Shown piece after piece: positions 12,648 through 24,935 of a stretch of DNA of 64,000 nucleotides. The notes under the pieces are model-generated. The model was not told where the DNA came from. It worked only from the letters and a program-made list of their open reading frames with translations, and searched no databases. The stretch comes from Molossus alvarezi (taxonomy: Eukaryota; Chordata; Mammalia; Chiroptera; Molossidae): assembly GCA_037176705.1 (NCBI GenBank), contig CM073885.1:90511001-90575000 (forward strand), given 5' to 3'. A program made the position numbers and the translations under genes. How positions within the stretch are numbered: position 1 is the stretch's first letter; each line of letters begins with the position of its first letter.

Positions 12648-12726
12648 TAAAGCAATTTCATTCAAAGAAAGTGAATAAGGATTAATCACTGAAGGAGAAT
12701 CCTGATTAGACTGTCACCTGATTGGA

Positions 12727-12747
12727 AACGCAACATTCCGTTGCGTT
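12727..12747. repeat. Short inverted repeat AACGCAAC/GTTGCGTT
   Basis: AACGCAAC, a 5-base spacer, then GTTGCGTT is a perfect 8-base palindromic arm pair containing two CpGs. It may be a dyad protein-binding site or chance. Confidence 0.6.
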
Positions 12748-14935
12748 AAGACTCTTAAAAAGTTTCCATTAAACTTTAAGCAGTTATAAGTTTTAAATAA
12801 TACATATTTTACTTTAAATCAGGAGCCCATGAAATGTAGTGCTATTCTTCATGCAGCAGAGTTTAAGAAATAAACTAACCTTGAAAAGAAGCATTGGCCA
12901 ACTTGCCAGGTTTTATTAGAAAGGACCACATTAAGAGAAGGTGGTGAGATAAAAATACATTTCATAATGTCTATTTCCCTTTTGTATATCCTTATAGTTA
13001 CTTTTTCATGAGAATCTGCATTTATTGTTGAAAATTGTAGTGACATATTATCTGAAGGCTCATCGTGGTCCTTAAATAATAAAGGAAGCACTAGAAAGAA
13101 ACAGCTAGGAGGAAAGGGGTTGAGCAGTGGGATCAACACAGGATTTTGTTTTCAGAAATTAGATTTTGTGGCCTAATGATTTTGATAATGATTTAATAAA
13201 TGAAATCCATTTGTTCTCATAGCCTGACCTCTCCTAGTTGGCTGTAGATTCTCCATTATATTTGGCACCTACATCTAATACCCTTTCAGGAACCTGCTCT
13301 TTTCCCCTTGGCTCAAAATAAGTGCCACATGTGACTGGCCAGCAGATTGGGTGGCGTTTATGTTGTGGTTCTTAGTCATCCCAATTTTTCTCCACATCCC
13401 AGTCACAATGGAGAAAAATGAAAAGCAGCTGCTAACAGCCTCACAACAGTTCTGTAATTACTTTCCTGGGCTGGCATTATATGATTTGACAATGGCCTGG
13501 GGATGTAACAAATAAGAAAAACCTTGTCATTCAATTTAAAAGGCTTCCTACCAGGGCAACACACTCCCCACTTCATCAGAATGACAGTACTCAGCGCTGA
13601 CACAGCCAGCATGTTTAGTGCTGAGAGATGTAACCGCAGCCAGGTGGTGCCAAGCACAAACAGCCAACTTGCTTTCCTATTGACACTGCCAGTGAATTGA
13701 AAGAGGAGTCCGAACTTAGGCGAGAGATCCACATCTCAGTTCCAAAAAGCACCAACTTATTTGTTTCAAGGAGAAATGCTAATCTATTGGAGTCTTTCAG
13801 TGAAAAGAGCAGTTAGTTTTTAGAGATTGCAATCTTGCTTTGCCAAAGATTTCAAGTTTCTCTGATACTAATATGTGACATGGTAGTAGCTTTGCATAAT
13901 CAAGTTTCACCCTCGCTTTCTGAGATGATATTAGGAACTGGCTTTGTTGGTCATGGAAGACTAGCTGTCATAAAATGAACCCCAGTTATCAGCGAGTACA
14001 AACTGTAAAGATTTTAGCGCTCATTCCTGCCACTGTCCAATAAAGAGTTTGGTGAATGGTATTCCACCTTGGGATTCAGAAACTCAGCCTCATTCCATCC
14101 AGTGACTCCATCATCTTCCAGGGCCTACGAATCCTCCACTGAGTCCTCTCTTTCTGACCAGTAAAGAGAACAGAATCACAAGTGAAATTTAAGGACTCAG
14201 CCTGGGCAGTGCAATCCTGTTGTATCGAATTTCCACTCTATTCTATTGTCCAGACTCCTCTTAGTACCCTCCTAAGAGGCACAGCGCTAAGAAGTGGTGT
14301 CCAGCAGTGTACCAAGGAGGAGACAGTGTCGGGCCCTGCGTGTTACATTATACAATAAGATGAAGGACCATTAATCATTGCAGCTTACAACCACTTACAA
14401 ATAACCTATCCAAGACCATTAAATTATCATGTCCCCTAGCATACTGTAAAGCTCTTTTTCACTAGCATCAGTGATGAGGTACGTTTTTTGAAGACAATAT
14501 TTAATGTTATACTAATCATAATTATGCTTTAATTGGTAGGATCACTAGAGAAAAAAAAATAAAAGTTTTTTTTTCCCCCTTCAGAAGCTATTGGTCTAAT
14601 CTTCAAAGTTAAACCAAACATTTATTCACTCAACAAGTATTAACAAGTATTGAGTAACTACTATGTGTCAGGAATTGTTCTTGGTGCTTGAAATGCATCA
14701 GTGAACAAAAAGACAGAGTTCCTGTCCTCATGAACTTTATATTCTAGAGGAGGGGAAGTACTAAACAATAAACATAATAAATAAGTATTTTATTGTATAA
14801 ATAAGATGACAAGTACAAAATAATGACTACTTAGAGGAAATGTTGGTGGAGAATCGGATGAGACTCATTGAAAAGGTAGTAACTACTCAGACTTGAAGAA
14901 GTGAGGAATTAGAAATGGAATATCTGGAGAAATAT

Positions 14936-15192
14936 ATATATATATTTTATCCTCACCTGAGGACATCTTTTCATTTTTTTTTATTCAGATAGAGCGGGGA
15001 GGAGAGAGAGGAAGAGAGAGAGAGAGAGAAACGTCGACATGAAAGGGACACATCAAGTGGCTGCCTCCCGCAGGGCCCAACCAGTACCAGGGACAAACTG
15101 CAACCGAGGCACGTGCCCCCAGCGGGAAGCGAACCCGGGTCTCTCTGGACCGCAGGCCAATGCTCTAACCGCTGAGCCAAACTGGCCAGGGC
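14936..15192 (-). mobile_element. Ves-type SINE (hairpin-tail form)
   Basis: Tail ATCCTCACCTGAGGACA is on the left and head GAGCCAAACTGGCCAGGGC (reverse) on the right. The flanks share CTGGAGAARTAT at 14924-14935 and 15192-15203. It sits inside the L2 element. Confidence 0.9.
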
Positions 15193-15949
15193 TGGAGAAG
15201 TATTTTAATTGCAAGGGTTCTAAGACAAGGCAAACCTAACATGTTTGATTGATGTTAAGAAGACAATATGGCTGGTTTGAAGAGAATGATAATGAAAATA
15301 ATGGAGAGGAGATCCAAGATTTCAAGGTGTGCATTCGGGTAGGGCCTTGTAGGCCACTGTGAAGGCATTGGCTTTCACCCTGCACAAAGTGGGAAGGCAT
15401 TGGAAGGTTTTGAGAGGAAGAGAGATGTGATATGACTTGAATTTTAACAATTTCACTCTGGCTGCTCTGTTGTGAATAAACTATAGGAGGTAAAAGGTAG
15501 AACTAGGCCAGTTAGAAGAACATTGAAGTAACATTTCAGATGAGAGATGATAGTCGATTTATGAGGATATATCAGTGGAGGTGGAGAGAATTGTTGGATT
15601 CTGATTATATTTTGAATATTCCTTCTATTTTTTCACAACAAATCTTTGTGGATAAGATATGGAGTGGGAGAAGTAAGAAAGACTAAGATGTTTGGTGACG
15701 AAAAGAAAGGAGTTACTATCACCAGAGGTGGATATAGTTAAAAGTAGAGCAGATTTGGTGATAGGATGACTTCAGATTTGAATATAATGAGTTTGAAATA
15801 TCTATACATAACCAAGCATACTGAATTGGCAGTTAGATATATGAGTCTGAAGAACAAGAGAAAGGGCTGGATTAGTAATACCATTTGGGAGTCATTAGCA
15901 TATAGGTGGTATTTAAGGCCAAGAGATTGAATGAGATGCCAAAGGAGTG

Positions 15950-15981
15950 CATATATATATATACACACACATATATATATA
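15950..15981. repeat. (AT)n/(AC)n microsatellite
   Basis: Alternating AT and AC dinucleotides lie inside the L2 remnant. Confidence 0.85.
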
Positions 15982-17064
15982 GATTGAGAATTTCTGAAGA
16001 AAAAAAAAAAACACTTTTTTTTCTCTAGTGATTTCTCCAATTAAAGCATAATTATGACTAGCATAACACTAATAATTGCCTTCAAGAGGTCCAAGAATGC
16101 TCTTGAAAGGCCAAATATTATAAAGTTTGTGAAGAATCACCCGCAAAGAAAACTAGAAAAAAAAACCCACAAAAAACAGCGGCATGATAGGAAACTGAGA
16201 AGAGTGTAGTATCCTAGAAGGCAGTGTTCCTAGGGCACAAGAGCAGCCAGCTGTGATAAATGCTGTTGATAAGTCAAGAAAGGTGAAGATAGAGAATTGA
16301 CCATCGGATTTAGCATTAGGGAGGCTACTGATAATTATTACAAGAACATTTTAGTGGAGCGGTGGGGTGAAAGCTAAATTGGAGTGTGTATGAGAGAACT
16401 TGAAGAAAGATAAGTCTTTTGAGGAATTTTGTTACAAAGGAGAACAAAACCATTTCTGCAGCATTTGGTAGGCAAAGTGGACTCCAGAGAGCTCTGTTGA
16501 AATGTGCAAAATAACAGCATCTGTATGCATGTTATGTCATCTTATATATGATGCATGCACATATGTATGTATGTATTATGTATGTTTGTTGATAGGAATG
16601 ATCCCGATGAGAATGAAAAATAGGAAAGTTGGGGAGGGGGATTTGCTAAAGTACTGCCTTGAAGTCAAGATGTTGATAGAATCTAGAGTTCAAAGTTACA
16701 AATATGCTTTAGATAAGAGTATGGATAATATATCTATGGTAACAGTCAGGAATCAGAAAATATGGGAGAAGATATGAGAAAATCTGGAAATTCTCAACAA
16801 AGTAGGAAGAAGAAACAAAAACACCAAAGAATAAGCGAACAAAACTCAGTAATATTGATGAGTTCTAGAGAAGATACTTTGCCTACTTCAAATTTATGAA
16901 ATTTATGTAGGCTATTTGGGAAAGACACCTTTGGAATTGATTAATATGGTGTTGTGCCTGCATCATGAATATTAATGACCCAGATCTCATGAATTCCTTT
17001 TTCATGATTATTCTATTTGTCCACAGCACACAAACTCCATTCCATTCATGCTAGTTTCCTAACT

Positions 17065-17515
17065 AGACTGTTGTGAGTTGAACTGTGTGCTCCAGGAAGA
17101 TGGTTTGAAGCCCTAACCCTTGGTACCTGTGAATATAAATTTGTTTGGAAATAGAATCTTTGCAGATGCATGTATGAGGTCATACTGGGTTAGGGCTTTG
17201 AATACAATAACTGCTATCTTTCTTTATAAGGAGACAGACACGCCAAAGGAAGACAGTGATGTGAAGACAGGCAGAAATTGGAGTGATATAGCTGTAAATC
17301 AAGGAACACCAAGAATTGCCTACTCCCAGAAGCTAGGAAGAAGCAAGGAATGATTCTTCCCTAGAGCCCTCAGGGGGAGCATGGCTCTGATGACATCTTG
17401 CTTTTCAACTTCTAGCCTTCAGAATTATGAGAGAATATATTTCTATTGTTTTAAGCTATCCAGTTTGTGGTAATTTGTTACAGTAGCCCTAGGAAACCAC
17501 ATCAACTATGATCAT
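17065..17515 (+). mobile_element. MLT1-like MaLR solo LTR
   Basis: GTTGTGAGTTGAACTGTG near the start, GAAGCCCTAACCC near 17107, CTTTATAAGGAGACAG near 17221, then AGCCTTCAGAATTATGAGA and TCCAGTTTGTGG near 17460 follow the order of an MLT1/MST LTR. No internal region adjoins, so it is a solo LTR. The frame at 17120-17353 lies inside it and is not a gene. Confidence 0.85.
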
Positions 17516-18319
17516 TTTAATCTTTACAGTTTTGCTAGGCTCTATATCTCCCATGAAATGCCTTCACCTTTCCTTGGTTCAATTCTCCACATGTATTTAC
17601 ACACATTAATTAAAATTATATATTGCAAACATTTATGTTAAATAGTTTATAACCAAAAATGAGATCAATAACAAAGTAGAGAAGGAAAAAGTGGGTTATG
17701 GCAAGTTTTAAATAAAAGAATCTCTAGTATTTGTTATCAAAATAACTTCAAGAGCTTACCCCAAGCACATTTTGAGTTCATCTGCTTCAGACAAAATCCA
17801 AAAAAGTTTTTAGCACTTGAGGAACAGAGAAATTTATTTAAGAATAGACCAAATAAACCAATTATATTATAGATTTCAGTCATTACCCTTATTCCCAACC
17901 TATGCCCTTTTTCCAAGCAAATCTCCACCATGGCTCCTGCTGAAAAGATGACCATAGAAAATCAATATTACTCCTACAAACCCAAACCACTGGTCAGAGA
18001 GAACTGAACCAAAATGGATGAGTCAGATTCTTCTGAGAATTGTACAGCAAGCACTAAATGACTAAGTCAGTTGTGAAAGAAGAGATTTAATATCTGTAAA
18101 GACAGATTAAAGTCAGTTCATGCCAAGCCAAAGCCATGTGGCATTTTATGGGTAAACAATAAAGCTTGTTTGTAAAGGAAAGAAGAAGGGCAAATAATAA
18201 AAGCTACAAGAAGCAGAGACCCAGTAGCATGAACCTCCATTAAAATTGGGGTGGATAGCCTTTCTTGACCTTTCGGATCCCACCCCATGAATCCTGGTAT
18301 TATTATTTCCCACTCTCGA
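17516..18319. other. No recognised feature
   Basis: AT-rich, unclassified. The frame at 17737-17955 (-) has no recognisable homology. Confidence 0.5.
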
Positions 18320-18562
18320 ATTCTTGTGAGATTATCTATACTTTTTCTTTGTTGTTGTTCTATTTATCATTGTTTGATAGAGAGGAAGGGAGAGGAAGAG
18401 AGATAGAAACATCGATGAGAGAGAACATCGACTGGGCGCCTCCTGCATGCTTCTCACTGGGGATTTGGCCCACAACCTGGGCATGTGCCCTGACTGGGAA
18501 TCAAACCAGTGACTTCTTGGTATATGAGTCTACGCTCAACCACTGAGCCACACCGTCCAGAC
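18320..18562 (-). mobile_element. Ves-type SINE (CAATAAA-tail form)
   Basis: GAGAGAACATCGACTGGGC, GGCATGTGCCCTGACTGGG and CCACTGAGCCACACCG (reverse head) identify a diverged antisense copy. Clean duplications are not evident. Confidence 0.85.
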
Positions 18563-18904
18563 CATATCTTCTTTATTCATTTACTTATTGATGGACACTT
18601 AGGTTGCTTCCATATCTTAATTGTAAATAATGCTGCAATGACGTACATGTCTTTTTCAAATTAGTATTTTGGGTTTCTTTGAGTAAATATTCAGAAGTGG
18701 AATTAGTGGGTCCTTTTTTATCTCTTGTTATAGCCTTTGTTTTAAGGTCTATTTTGTTTGGTGTAAGTATTGCAACTTTTTATTAAATACTTGTTCATCA
18801 TTTTACTTTCAGTCTGTGTGTGTCTTTCAATTTGTAGTCTCTTGTAGGCAGCATATGTAAGAGTTTGTTTTTTTAGCCATTTAACCTACCTGTGTGTATG
18901 TTTG

Positions 18905-19157
18905 TGTTTTGTTAATCCTCACCTGAGAATATTTTTCCATTGATTTTTTTTTTTTCCAGATAGAATGGGAGGGAGGAAGAGAGAGAGAGAAAAAAAATCA
19001 ATGTGACAGAGACACAGTGATTGGTTGCCTCTCGCTCAACCCTGACCAGGACCTGAAATCAAACCACAAACAAGGTACATGCCCTTGACTGGAATCAAAC
19101 ACGTGAGTCTTTGGTCCATGGGCAAATGCTCTAACCACTGAGAAAACCAGCCAGGGC
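18905..19157 (-). mobile_element. Ves-type SINE (hairpin-tail form)
   Basis: AATCCTCACCTGAGAATA on the left, CATGCCCTTGACTGG in the middle and ACCAGCCAGGGC on the right. It is inserted in the LINE at 18563-22250. The flanking duplication is decayed. Confidence 0.87.
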
Positions 19158-19429
19158 ATCCTGTCTGTGTCTTTTTATTGAAGCATTTAACCCATTTACA
19201 TTTAAAGTAATCGTTGATAGATGTGTAGTTATTGCCATTTTATTATTCATATTTTTATAATTATTATTATTTTTTGTTCTTAAAGATGTTCCTTTAACAT
19301 TTCTTGTAATACTGATTTGGTGGTGATTAAGTCTTTTAGCTTTTTCTTGCTTGGGAAGCTATTTATATGTCCTTTGATTCTAAATGACAGTTTTCCTGGG
19401 TAATCTTGATTGTAAGTTCTTCCTTTTCA

Positions 19430-19621
19430 TCAATTTGAATATTTTTTACCAGTCCCTCTGGCCTGCAAGATTTCTGTTGAGAAATCAGCTGACAGTCTTA
19501 TAGGATCTCCCTTGTAGGTAACGAGCTGCTTTTCTCTTGCTGCTTTTAAGGTTCTCTGTTTGTTTTGAAACTTTGGCACTTTAATTATGATGTGTCTTGG
19601 TGTGGGCCTCTTTGGGTTCAT
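19430..19621 (-). pseudogene. L1-type ORF1 C-terminal remnant
   Basis: The minus frame reads KAAREKQLVTYKG then IRLSADFSTE, the conserved C-terminal region of L1 ORF1p, the RNA-binding chaperone of the L1 particle. Frames break on both sides. It belongs to LINE copy A. Confidence 0.88.
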
Positions 19622-21870
19622 CTTGTTTGGAATTCTTTGAGCTTCCTGGGTTTGTGTGTCTATTTCCTTCGTCAGATTAGGTAAATTTCATAATTATTTC
19701 TTCAAATAGGTTTTCAATTTCTTGCTCTCTGTCTTTGCCTTTCAGTATCCCTATGTTGCAAATGTTGGTATGCTTGAAGTTGTTCCAGAGGCCCATTATA
19801 CTATCCACATTTTTTTGTATTCTTTTTTCTTTTTGCTGTTCTGATTGGGTGTTTTCTGCTACCTTATCTTCCTAATTGGTCATTCAGTCCTTTGCTTCAT
19901 CTAATCTACTCTTAATTCCGTCTAATGTATTCTTCATTTCAGTTATTCTTAACTTCTGATTTTTTTTAACGTTTTACATCTCCATTTATATGTTTCCTGT
20001 CCCTTTGATGAAGTTCTCGCCAAGATCACTGAGCATCCTTATGACCAGTGCTTTGAACTCTGCATCTGATAGATTGCTTGTCTTCATTTTATTTGGTTCT
20101 TTGTCTGGAGCTTTGTTCCGTTCTTTCTTTGGGGACGTGTTTCTTTGTCTCCTCGTTTTGGTTGTCTCCCTGTGTTTGTTTTTACGTGTTAGGTAGAGCT
20201 GCTACATTTCCCAATCTTGGTAGAGTGGCCTTATGTTGTGGGTGTCCTGTGGGGCCCAGCGGTGCAGTCTGGTCACCTGAGCCAGGTATTACAAGTGTGT
20301 CCCTTGTGTGAGTTCTGTGTGCCCTCCTCTTGTAGTTGAGCCTTGATCATTGTTGGGACATCAATGGGAGGGACTCACCCTCAGGCTGATTGGTTGTGAG
20401 TACCAGCCTTGAATACGATGGAGGAGCTGTTGTGCAGGAACTGACACTATAAAGCAGGATTCTCTTCAGCAGGGCTCTGGTGCCTTCTGAGTCTGTCCTT
20501 TGGGTGTGTCATTTGTGGAGGTGGTTGGATGGTGTTCTGGTGTGGTCTGAAGCTGGCCACCAGGTGTCTTAGTTCTGGGGCCTCTTCAGGGGGGCTCTGG
20601 TGCAGTCCAACATCAGCCATTACCTATGGCCTTCCCCAGGGCCACTTGATAGGAACTACAAAGTGATCTGCAAATAATTACTTGTGCTGGGCTTGTAAAG
20701 TGCCTGGGAGAGGCTAAGTTGTGAATTTTATTTTATTGAATTTATTGGCATGAATTGAGGCTAGCTGCCACTAGTGCTGGGGTGATGCCACTTAGGAAAA
20801 GGTACAGGATGTGATGAGGCCAGATGCTGCTTGTTGGGAGTTTATGAACCTTTAAGAGATTTTAGGAAAGTGCACAGCATAAAGACTGGTCATTTGTATG
20901 GATATGCCACTGGAAGGGGGCTTAGTGGCTTGGGTTGGCCTGCCAGTTGGGTGGGGCAGAGTCTCAGGGAATCACTAGGACAGGGCCAATAGTGTTAGCT
21001 AAGTTGATGGAGAGTCAGTTATAGCATCTTCCTGCACCTGCAGGCTGGGTGGAGGGAGGATTCAACAAAGCAACAATGGCTTTCACCAGCAATCCTGTCT
21101 GGAAGAAAGCTACCCCTCCATTCCTTGCCCTGAAACCAGACAATTCCGTTCCTCTCGGTATGTTCCTGGCACCTTCTGAGCTACTGCCCCAATACCAGAA
21201 CTCAGCATGAGTGAGTCCAAGTAAGTCCATCTCTTCCCTTTAAGAGGAATGTCAGAGACCCCAGAAGCCCTCCATCTCACTCAGCCACAATCTCTGCTGG
21301 TTTTTACAGCCAGAAGTTATGGGGACTTCTCTTCCCAGCTCTAGAACAAACCCTGGGCTGGGAAGCCTTTTGTGGAGTTGGGAGCCTTTACTTCTTAGAA
21401 GGGACCTCCAAAGCTGAGAACCAGTCCATTTTCTAACTGCCACACAGGGTGTGGGACCAGCCCATTCTGCATCTCTGCCACTCCTGCCCGTGCCTCCTTT
21501 CTTTCCTTCTGTGCTCCTCATCCTTTCCTTCTCTCTCTTTCTTTATAACTTATTCTGCAGCAGCTACCTCCTTGGCAATATGTCATCACTAATGTCTCCG
21601 CTAAGATGTTTTAAATTCTATTTTTATTTGTTATCTTGGCTTCCTAGGGGTCCCTTTCATAGCTTAGTGGTCAGCCAATGACTGGTTAGAGATCATGCTC
21701 AAACACTTTGAGCCCATAAAACTTACCCGAAGCCAACCAATCTGCATGTGATGTGAAGAGGACATCAAAGTTCAGACAGTTTTCATATCTACCCCATATT
21801 TTATTTTCTTCTCAGCCATCTTGGGTCTCTGTGTGTGCACACAGTCCCCAGTCATTCAGAAATGTGTGGA

Positions 21871-21872
<2 letters not shown>

Positions 21873-21922
<50 letters not shown>
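21873..21922. repeat. (AT)n microsatellite
   Basis: About 24 uninterrupted AT units. The repeating Ile-Tyr frames at 21753-22109 are read-through of this tract. Confidence 0.95.
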
Positions 21923-21925
<3 letters not shown>

Positions 21926-22250
21926 CCACTACAGCTCTCCTGCTTCCAGGCTCTCCCTGTTATGTTTCTGGCTGGTCTGTAAGCCTACCACACAGCATAA
22001 CCAGGACTACAACCTCAGGCTAGCAAATCTGCAGGCTTGCCTCATTCATTTCCCACCAAGTTTTCTGATTTTACTGAAAACACCTGCCAGGCATGGACTT
22101 TCACTCTAGGTTCCAGACCAATTCCACTCCCTCTGGCAGCAAAGCTGCAGGTTTTCACAGACAATCCTACCCTGGTCTAAATACTGTGCCAATCTAGCTG
22201 CAGTGCAGGAGAGATGAAAGCAGCCCCAAGCAAGCAGGCCACTGCCTCCC

Positions 22251-23044
22251 ACTGTTTTAACCTGAAATTCTATCAACTTTTCATAAATAAATGGTTCTCT
22301 CTGTTGTTTTCCTTTGGTTGATTTCTAGAGCCTTGAAATGCTTGGGGTATTTGCTTTGACAATTTTGTAGTTTTATAGTTGGCTGTTAAGAGTAAGATTT
22401 GCTGGTCACCTCCTTTCCTCCTTCAAATTATGCATTCCTTATTACACAGTGGCCCCTTTTCCTACCATTTAGTTTCTGTTCTGGAGAACAATTTGACTCA
22501 TAATGCCTGACTAAAGTGGTGCAAGAGATGGAGTTGAACCTGTTCCAAATAAACAAAGGAAAAGAACAATGCCAGATGTGCAAATGTAAATCTTACAGTT
22601 GTTTAAGGTACCTTACTAGTAGTCTAGCACTACTAAATGATCTATAAAGGGGGATAAAGATTTGAAAGCCATCAGCATATTACTAATTAAGATTCACAAC
22701 ATCCTTGTTATTATGAAAGGCATGATTATGTTATAGCAACCTAGTAGTAGAGCAACCTAGTAGCACTGGCCAACGATTGTATGAAATGGTGGCTAAAAGA
22801 AATAATGAACATTTAAAAATAATGATTTCCATGAGTTTTAGGAGAAAAGGAGGATTATTGAATCCTTCTGTTGTTCAGAGTTGGAAATGCATCTTCATCC
22901 CACCAGAGTGTTAATTCAACTCTATGTCTCCTTCCAAAAAACGCATCTTCATAAAAGATAGCATACCAGTCATTTCTCTGCAAGAAAGTGTAGATGTTTG
23001 ATTTCAAGAAGAATCAGTGGAGATTGGTTTAAAGAATATAGAGA
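22251..23044. other. No recognised feature
   Basis: AT-rich and unclassified. CCTAGTAGTAGAGCAAC with CCTAGTAG is a local small duplication near 22740-22765. Confidence 0.5.
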
Positions 23045-23203
23045 TCCCAGCCAGTATGGTTCAGTGGTTGAGCATCAGCCCATGCACCAAGAGGTCGCGG
23101 GTTCGATTCCAGGTCAGGGCACATGCCCAGGTTGTGGGCCAAATCCCCAGTGAGGGGCATGCAGGAAGTGATCAATTGATGTTCTCTCTCATCGATGTGA
23201 TAT
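23045..23203 (+). mobile_element. Ves-type SINE, 3'-shortened
   Basis: The head CCCAGCCAGTATGGTTCAG has a clear B box (GGTTCGATTCC) and CTCTCATCGATGTG. The copy then joins an L1 directly without an A-tail, so its 3' end was lost or deleted. Confidence 0.88.
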
Positions 23204-23745
23204 ATTCATATTCTATTGTGTATATATTTATATGCACACGCACACACACAATGGAATATGACTCAGATATAAAAAAGAATGAAATCTTGCCACCTGCAAC
23301 AACATGGATGGTCCTGTGGATATTATGCTAAATGAAATAAGTCAGACAGAGAAACACAAATACCATATGATCTCACTTATATGTGGAGTCTAAAAATCAA
23401 AATAAACAACAACCACAAAAAACAGAAATAAACTCATAGATACAGCGAATGTTTGATGGTTGCCAGATGGGAGGGAGTTGCGTGCTAGGTGAAAAGGGGA
23501 AGGCATTAAGTACAAATTGGTAGTTACAGAATAGTCATGGAGATGTGAAGTACAGCATGGGGAACGTAGTTAACAATCTTGTAATAACTATGTATGATGT
23601 CAGGTGGGTACTAGATTTTTTGAGGTTATCACTCTATAAGTTATGTAAATGTCTAATCACTATGTTGTACACCTGAAACTAATACAATATTGTATGTTAA
23701 CTGTAATTGAAAAATAAAAACTATTTTTATAAAAAATACTAAAGA
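23204..23745 (+). mobile_element. L1 3' end (ORF2 terminus plus 3' UTR)
   Basis: ATGGAATATGACTCAG near 23250 and AACAACATGGATGG near 23297 code the broken ORF2 C-terminus. Then come TATGCTAAATGAAATAAG and the L1 3' UTR words GTTGTACACCTGAAAC near 23663 and an AAATAAAAA tail near 23710. Confidence 0.9.
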
Positions 23746-24124
23746 GAGGGAGAAAAAGAGTATTATGATGACAATAATAAATCATAAATCTCAGTAAGGA
23801 AACCGAAACTATAAACCCAGTAACAAGTGGAAATTCTAGAGATGAAAAGTAAAATAACTCAAATTTTAAAAATTCACTAATGGGACTCACTAGTAGATTT
23901 TATATGACAGAAGAAAATAATCAGAGAACCCAAAGACAGATCAAAAGGAACACCAAATAAACAAAATTTTTGAAAGAACCAAGAGAAAAATGATTCATTA
24001 AATACAGGGGAAATAATATAATTAATAACTGATGTGTCATCAGAAACAATAGAGACCAGAAAACAATGGATGGCATAATTAAAGTGCTGAAATAAACGGA
24101 AAACTACTACCAACCAAGATTTCT

Positions 24125-24275
24125 ACATCTAAAAATGTTCTAAAATTGATAGTGATGATAGTTGTACAACTCTCTGACTACACTAAAAACCATTGAAATG
24201 TAAACTTTAATGGGTAAATTATATGGTATATACATTATTTTACAATAAAGTTGTTAAAAACAAACAACAATTTTT
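24125..24275 (+). mobile_element. L1 3' UTR fragment, nested
   Basis: GTTCTAAAATTGATAGTG, CTAAAAACCATTGAAATG and ACAATAAAGTTGTT match an older L1 3' UTR ending in an A-rich tail. Confidence 0.75.
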
Positions 24276-24387
24276 ACATATAGCAAAATTATCTTCTAAA
24301 AATTAAGGCAAAATAAAGCTATTTCCTAATAAATGAAGACTGGAAGAATTCATTGCTAGCCAATCTTCCTTACAAGAAGTGCTAGAG

Positions 24388-24635
24388 GTCGTTTTTTTGT
24401 TTTGTTTTGTTTTCCATCCTTACCCGAGGATATTTTTCTATTTATCTTCAGATAGAGTGGGAGACAGGGAGAGAGAGAGAACCATGTGGGTGAGAGGGAC
24501 ACATCAACTGGTTGTCGACCCTGACCAGTCCCAGGAATGAACTGCAAGCGAGGTATGTGCCCTTGACCGGAACTGGACCTGCGAGTCATTGGTCCTCCGG
24601 CCCACGCTCCAACCACTGAGCCAAACCGGCCAGGG
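24388..24635 (-). mobile_element. Ves-type SINE (hairpin-tail form)
   Basis: A TTTTGTTTTG tail, CCTTACCCGAGGATA and head AGCCAAACCGGCCAGGGC (reverse) are all present. A GCTARAGG-like duplication is weakly visible at both flanks. Confidence 0.9.
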
Positions 24636-24935
24636 CTAAATGTAGTTCTTTGGGCTAAGAGGAAATGACATCAGATAGTAACATAAATCCAAAGGAAGAA
24701 ATGAATAGCAACAGAAATGGTAAATATGTGGGTAAATGTAGACCATACACATATTCTTTAAAAGGCAGAAGATTTTATATAAAACAAAAACAAATGATAA
24801 CCAAACATACTCAATTTCAAACAATACAACTGAGCCCTCATTGACTAAAAACAATGAAAACATGGTAGGTATACTCATTGCTTTAAAAATACTAATAAAC
24901 TGAGAGAAAACAACACTAAGAAAACAGAAAAATAT

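Larger units (their letters stand above)
10760..14604. other. Longest repeat-poor block; no gene recognised
   Basis: No SINE, LINE or LTR is recognised over about 3.8 kb, unusual for this window. Open frames (for example 12001-12282 + and 13403-13732 -) reach about 110 codons at most and show no domain, signal or family resemblance. The block may hold conserved non-coding sequence, which cannot be judged without alignment. Confidence 0.5.
14605..16800 (-). mobile_element. L2 LINE, antisense, with reverse transcriptase remnant
   Basis: This is an old L2 (CR1-clade) non-LTR retrotransposon lying backwards. Its 3' end is on the left: TTTATTCACTCAACAAGTA near 14619, then CTACTATGTGTCAGG, the usual L2 terminus. 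Coding similarity continues to about 16800. On the minus strand LIQSLGLKYHLYANDSQ at about 15885-15932 matches the catalytic-motif region of L2 reverse transcriptases, where the family has a YADD-type box; here it reads YANDS. Stops and frameshifts abound, so the element is dead. A SINE interrupts it at 14936-15192. It is among the older elements here. Confidence 0.85.
18563..22250 (-). mobile_element. L1/HAL1-type LINE, antisense copy A
   Basis: A long antisense LINE. From left to right it holds an L1 ORF2-like 3' scrap (18563-18712), downstream sequence, an ORF1 C-terminal region (19260-19660), an ORF1 N-terminal region (about 19700-20200) and a GC-richer 5' region (20200-22250). The order runs from ORF1 to the 3' part with no sign of a full ORF2, which recalls HAL1 elements, although deletion from an L1 would look the same. 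A SINE interrupts it at 18905-19157 and an (AT)n tract at 21873-21922. Copy B at 27021-29760 is its paralogue. Confidence 0.75.
23746..24910 (+). mobile_element. HAL1/L1-like ORF1 remnant, sense, twice interrupted
   Basis: Stretches at 24025-24120 (TCATCAGAAACAATAGAG, CATAATTAAAGTGCTG), 24280-24387 (CATTGCTAGCCAATC, ACAAGAAGTGCTAGAGG) and 24640-24745 (GAGGAAATGACATCAG) read in order like L1/HAL1 ORF1 and its downstream region. The element is split by an L1 3' end at 24125-24275 and a SINE at 24388-24635. It is heavily decayed and non-coding. Confidence 0.65.

Noticed and set aside
21753..22109. 118-codon frame with a repeated Ile-Tyr segment
   Set aside because: Read-through of the (AT)n microsatellite inside LINE copy A.
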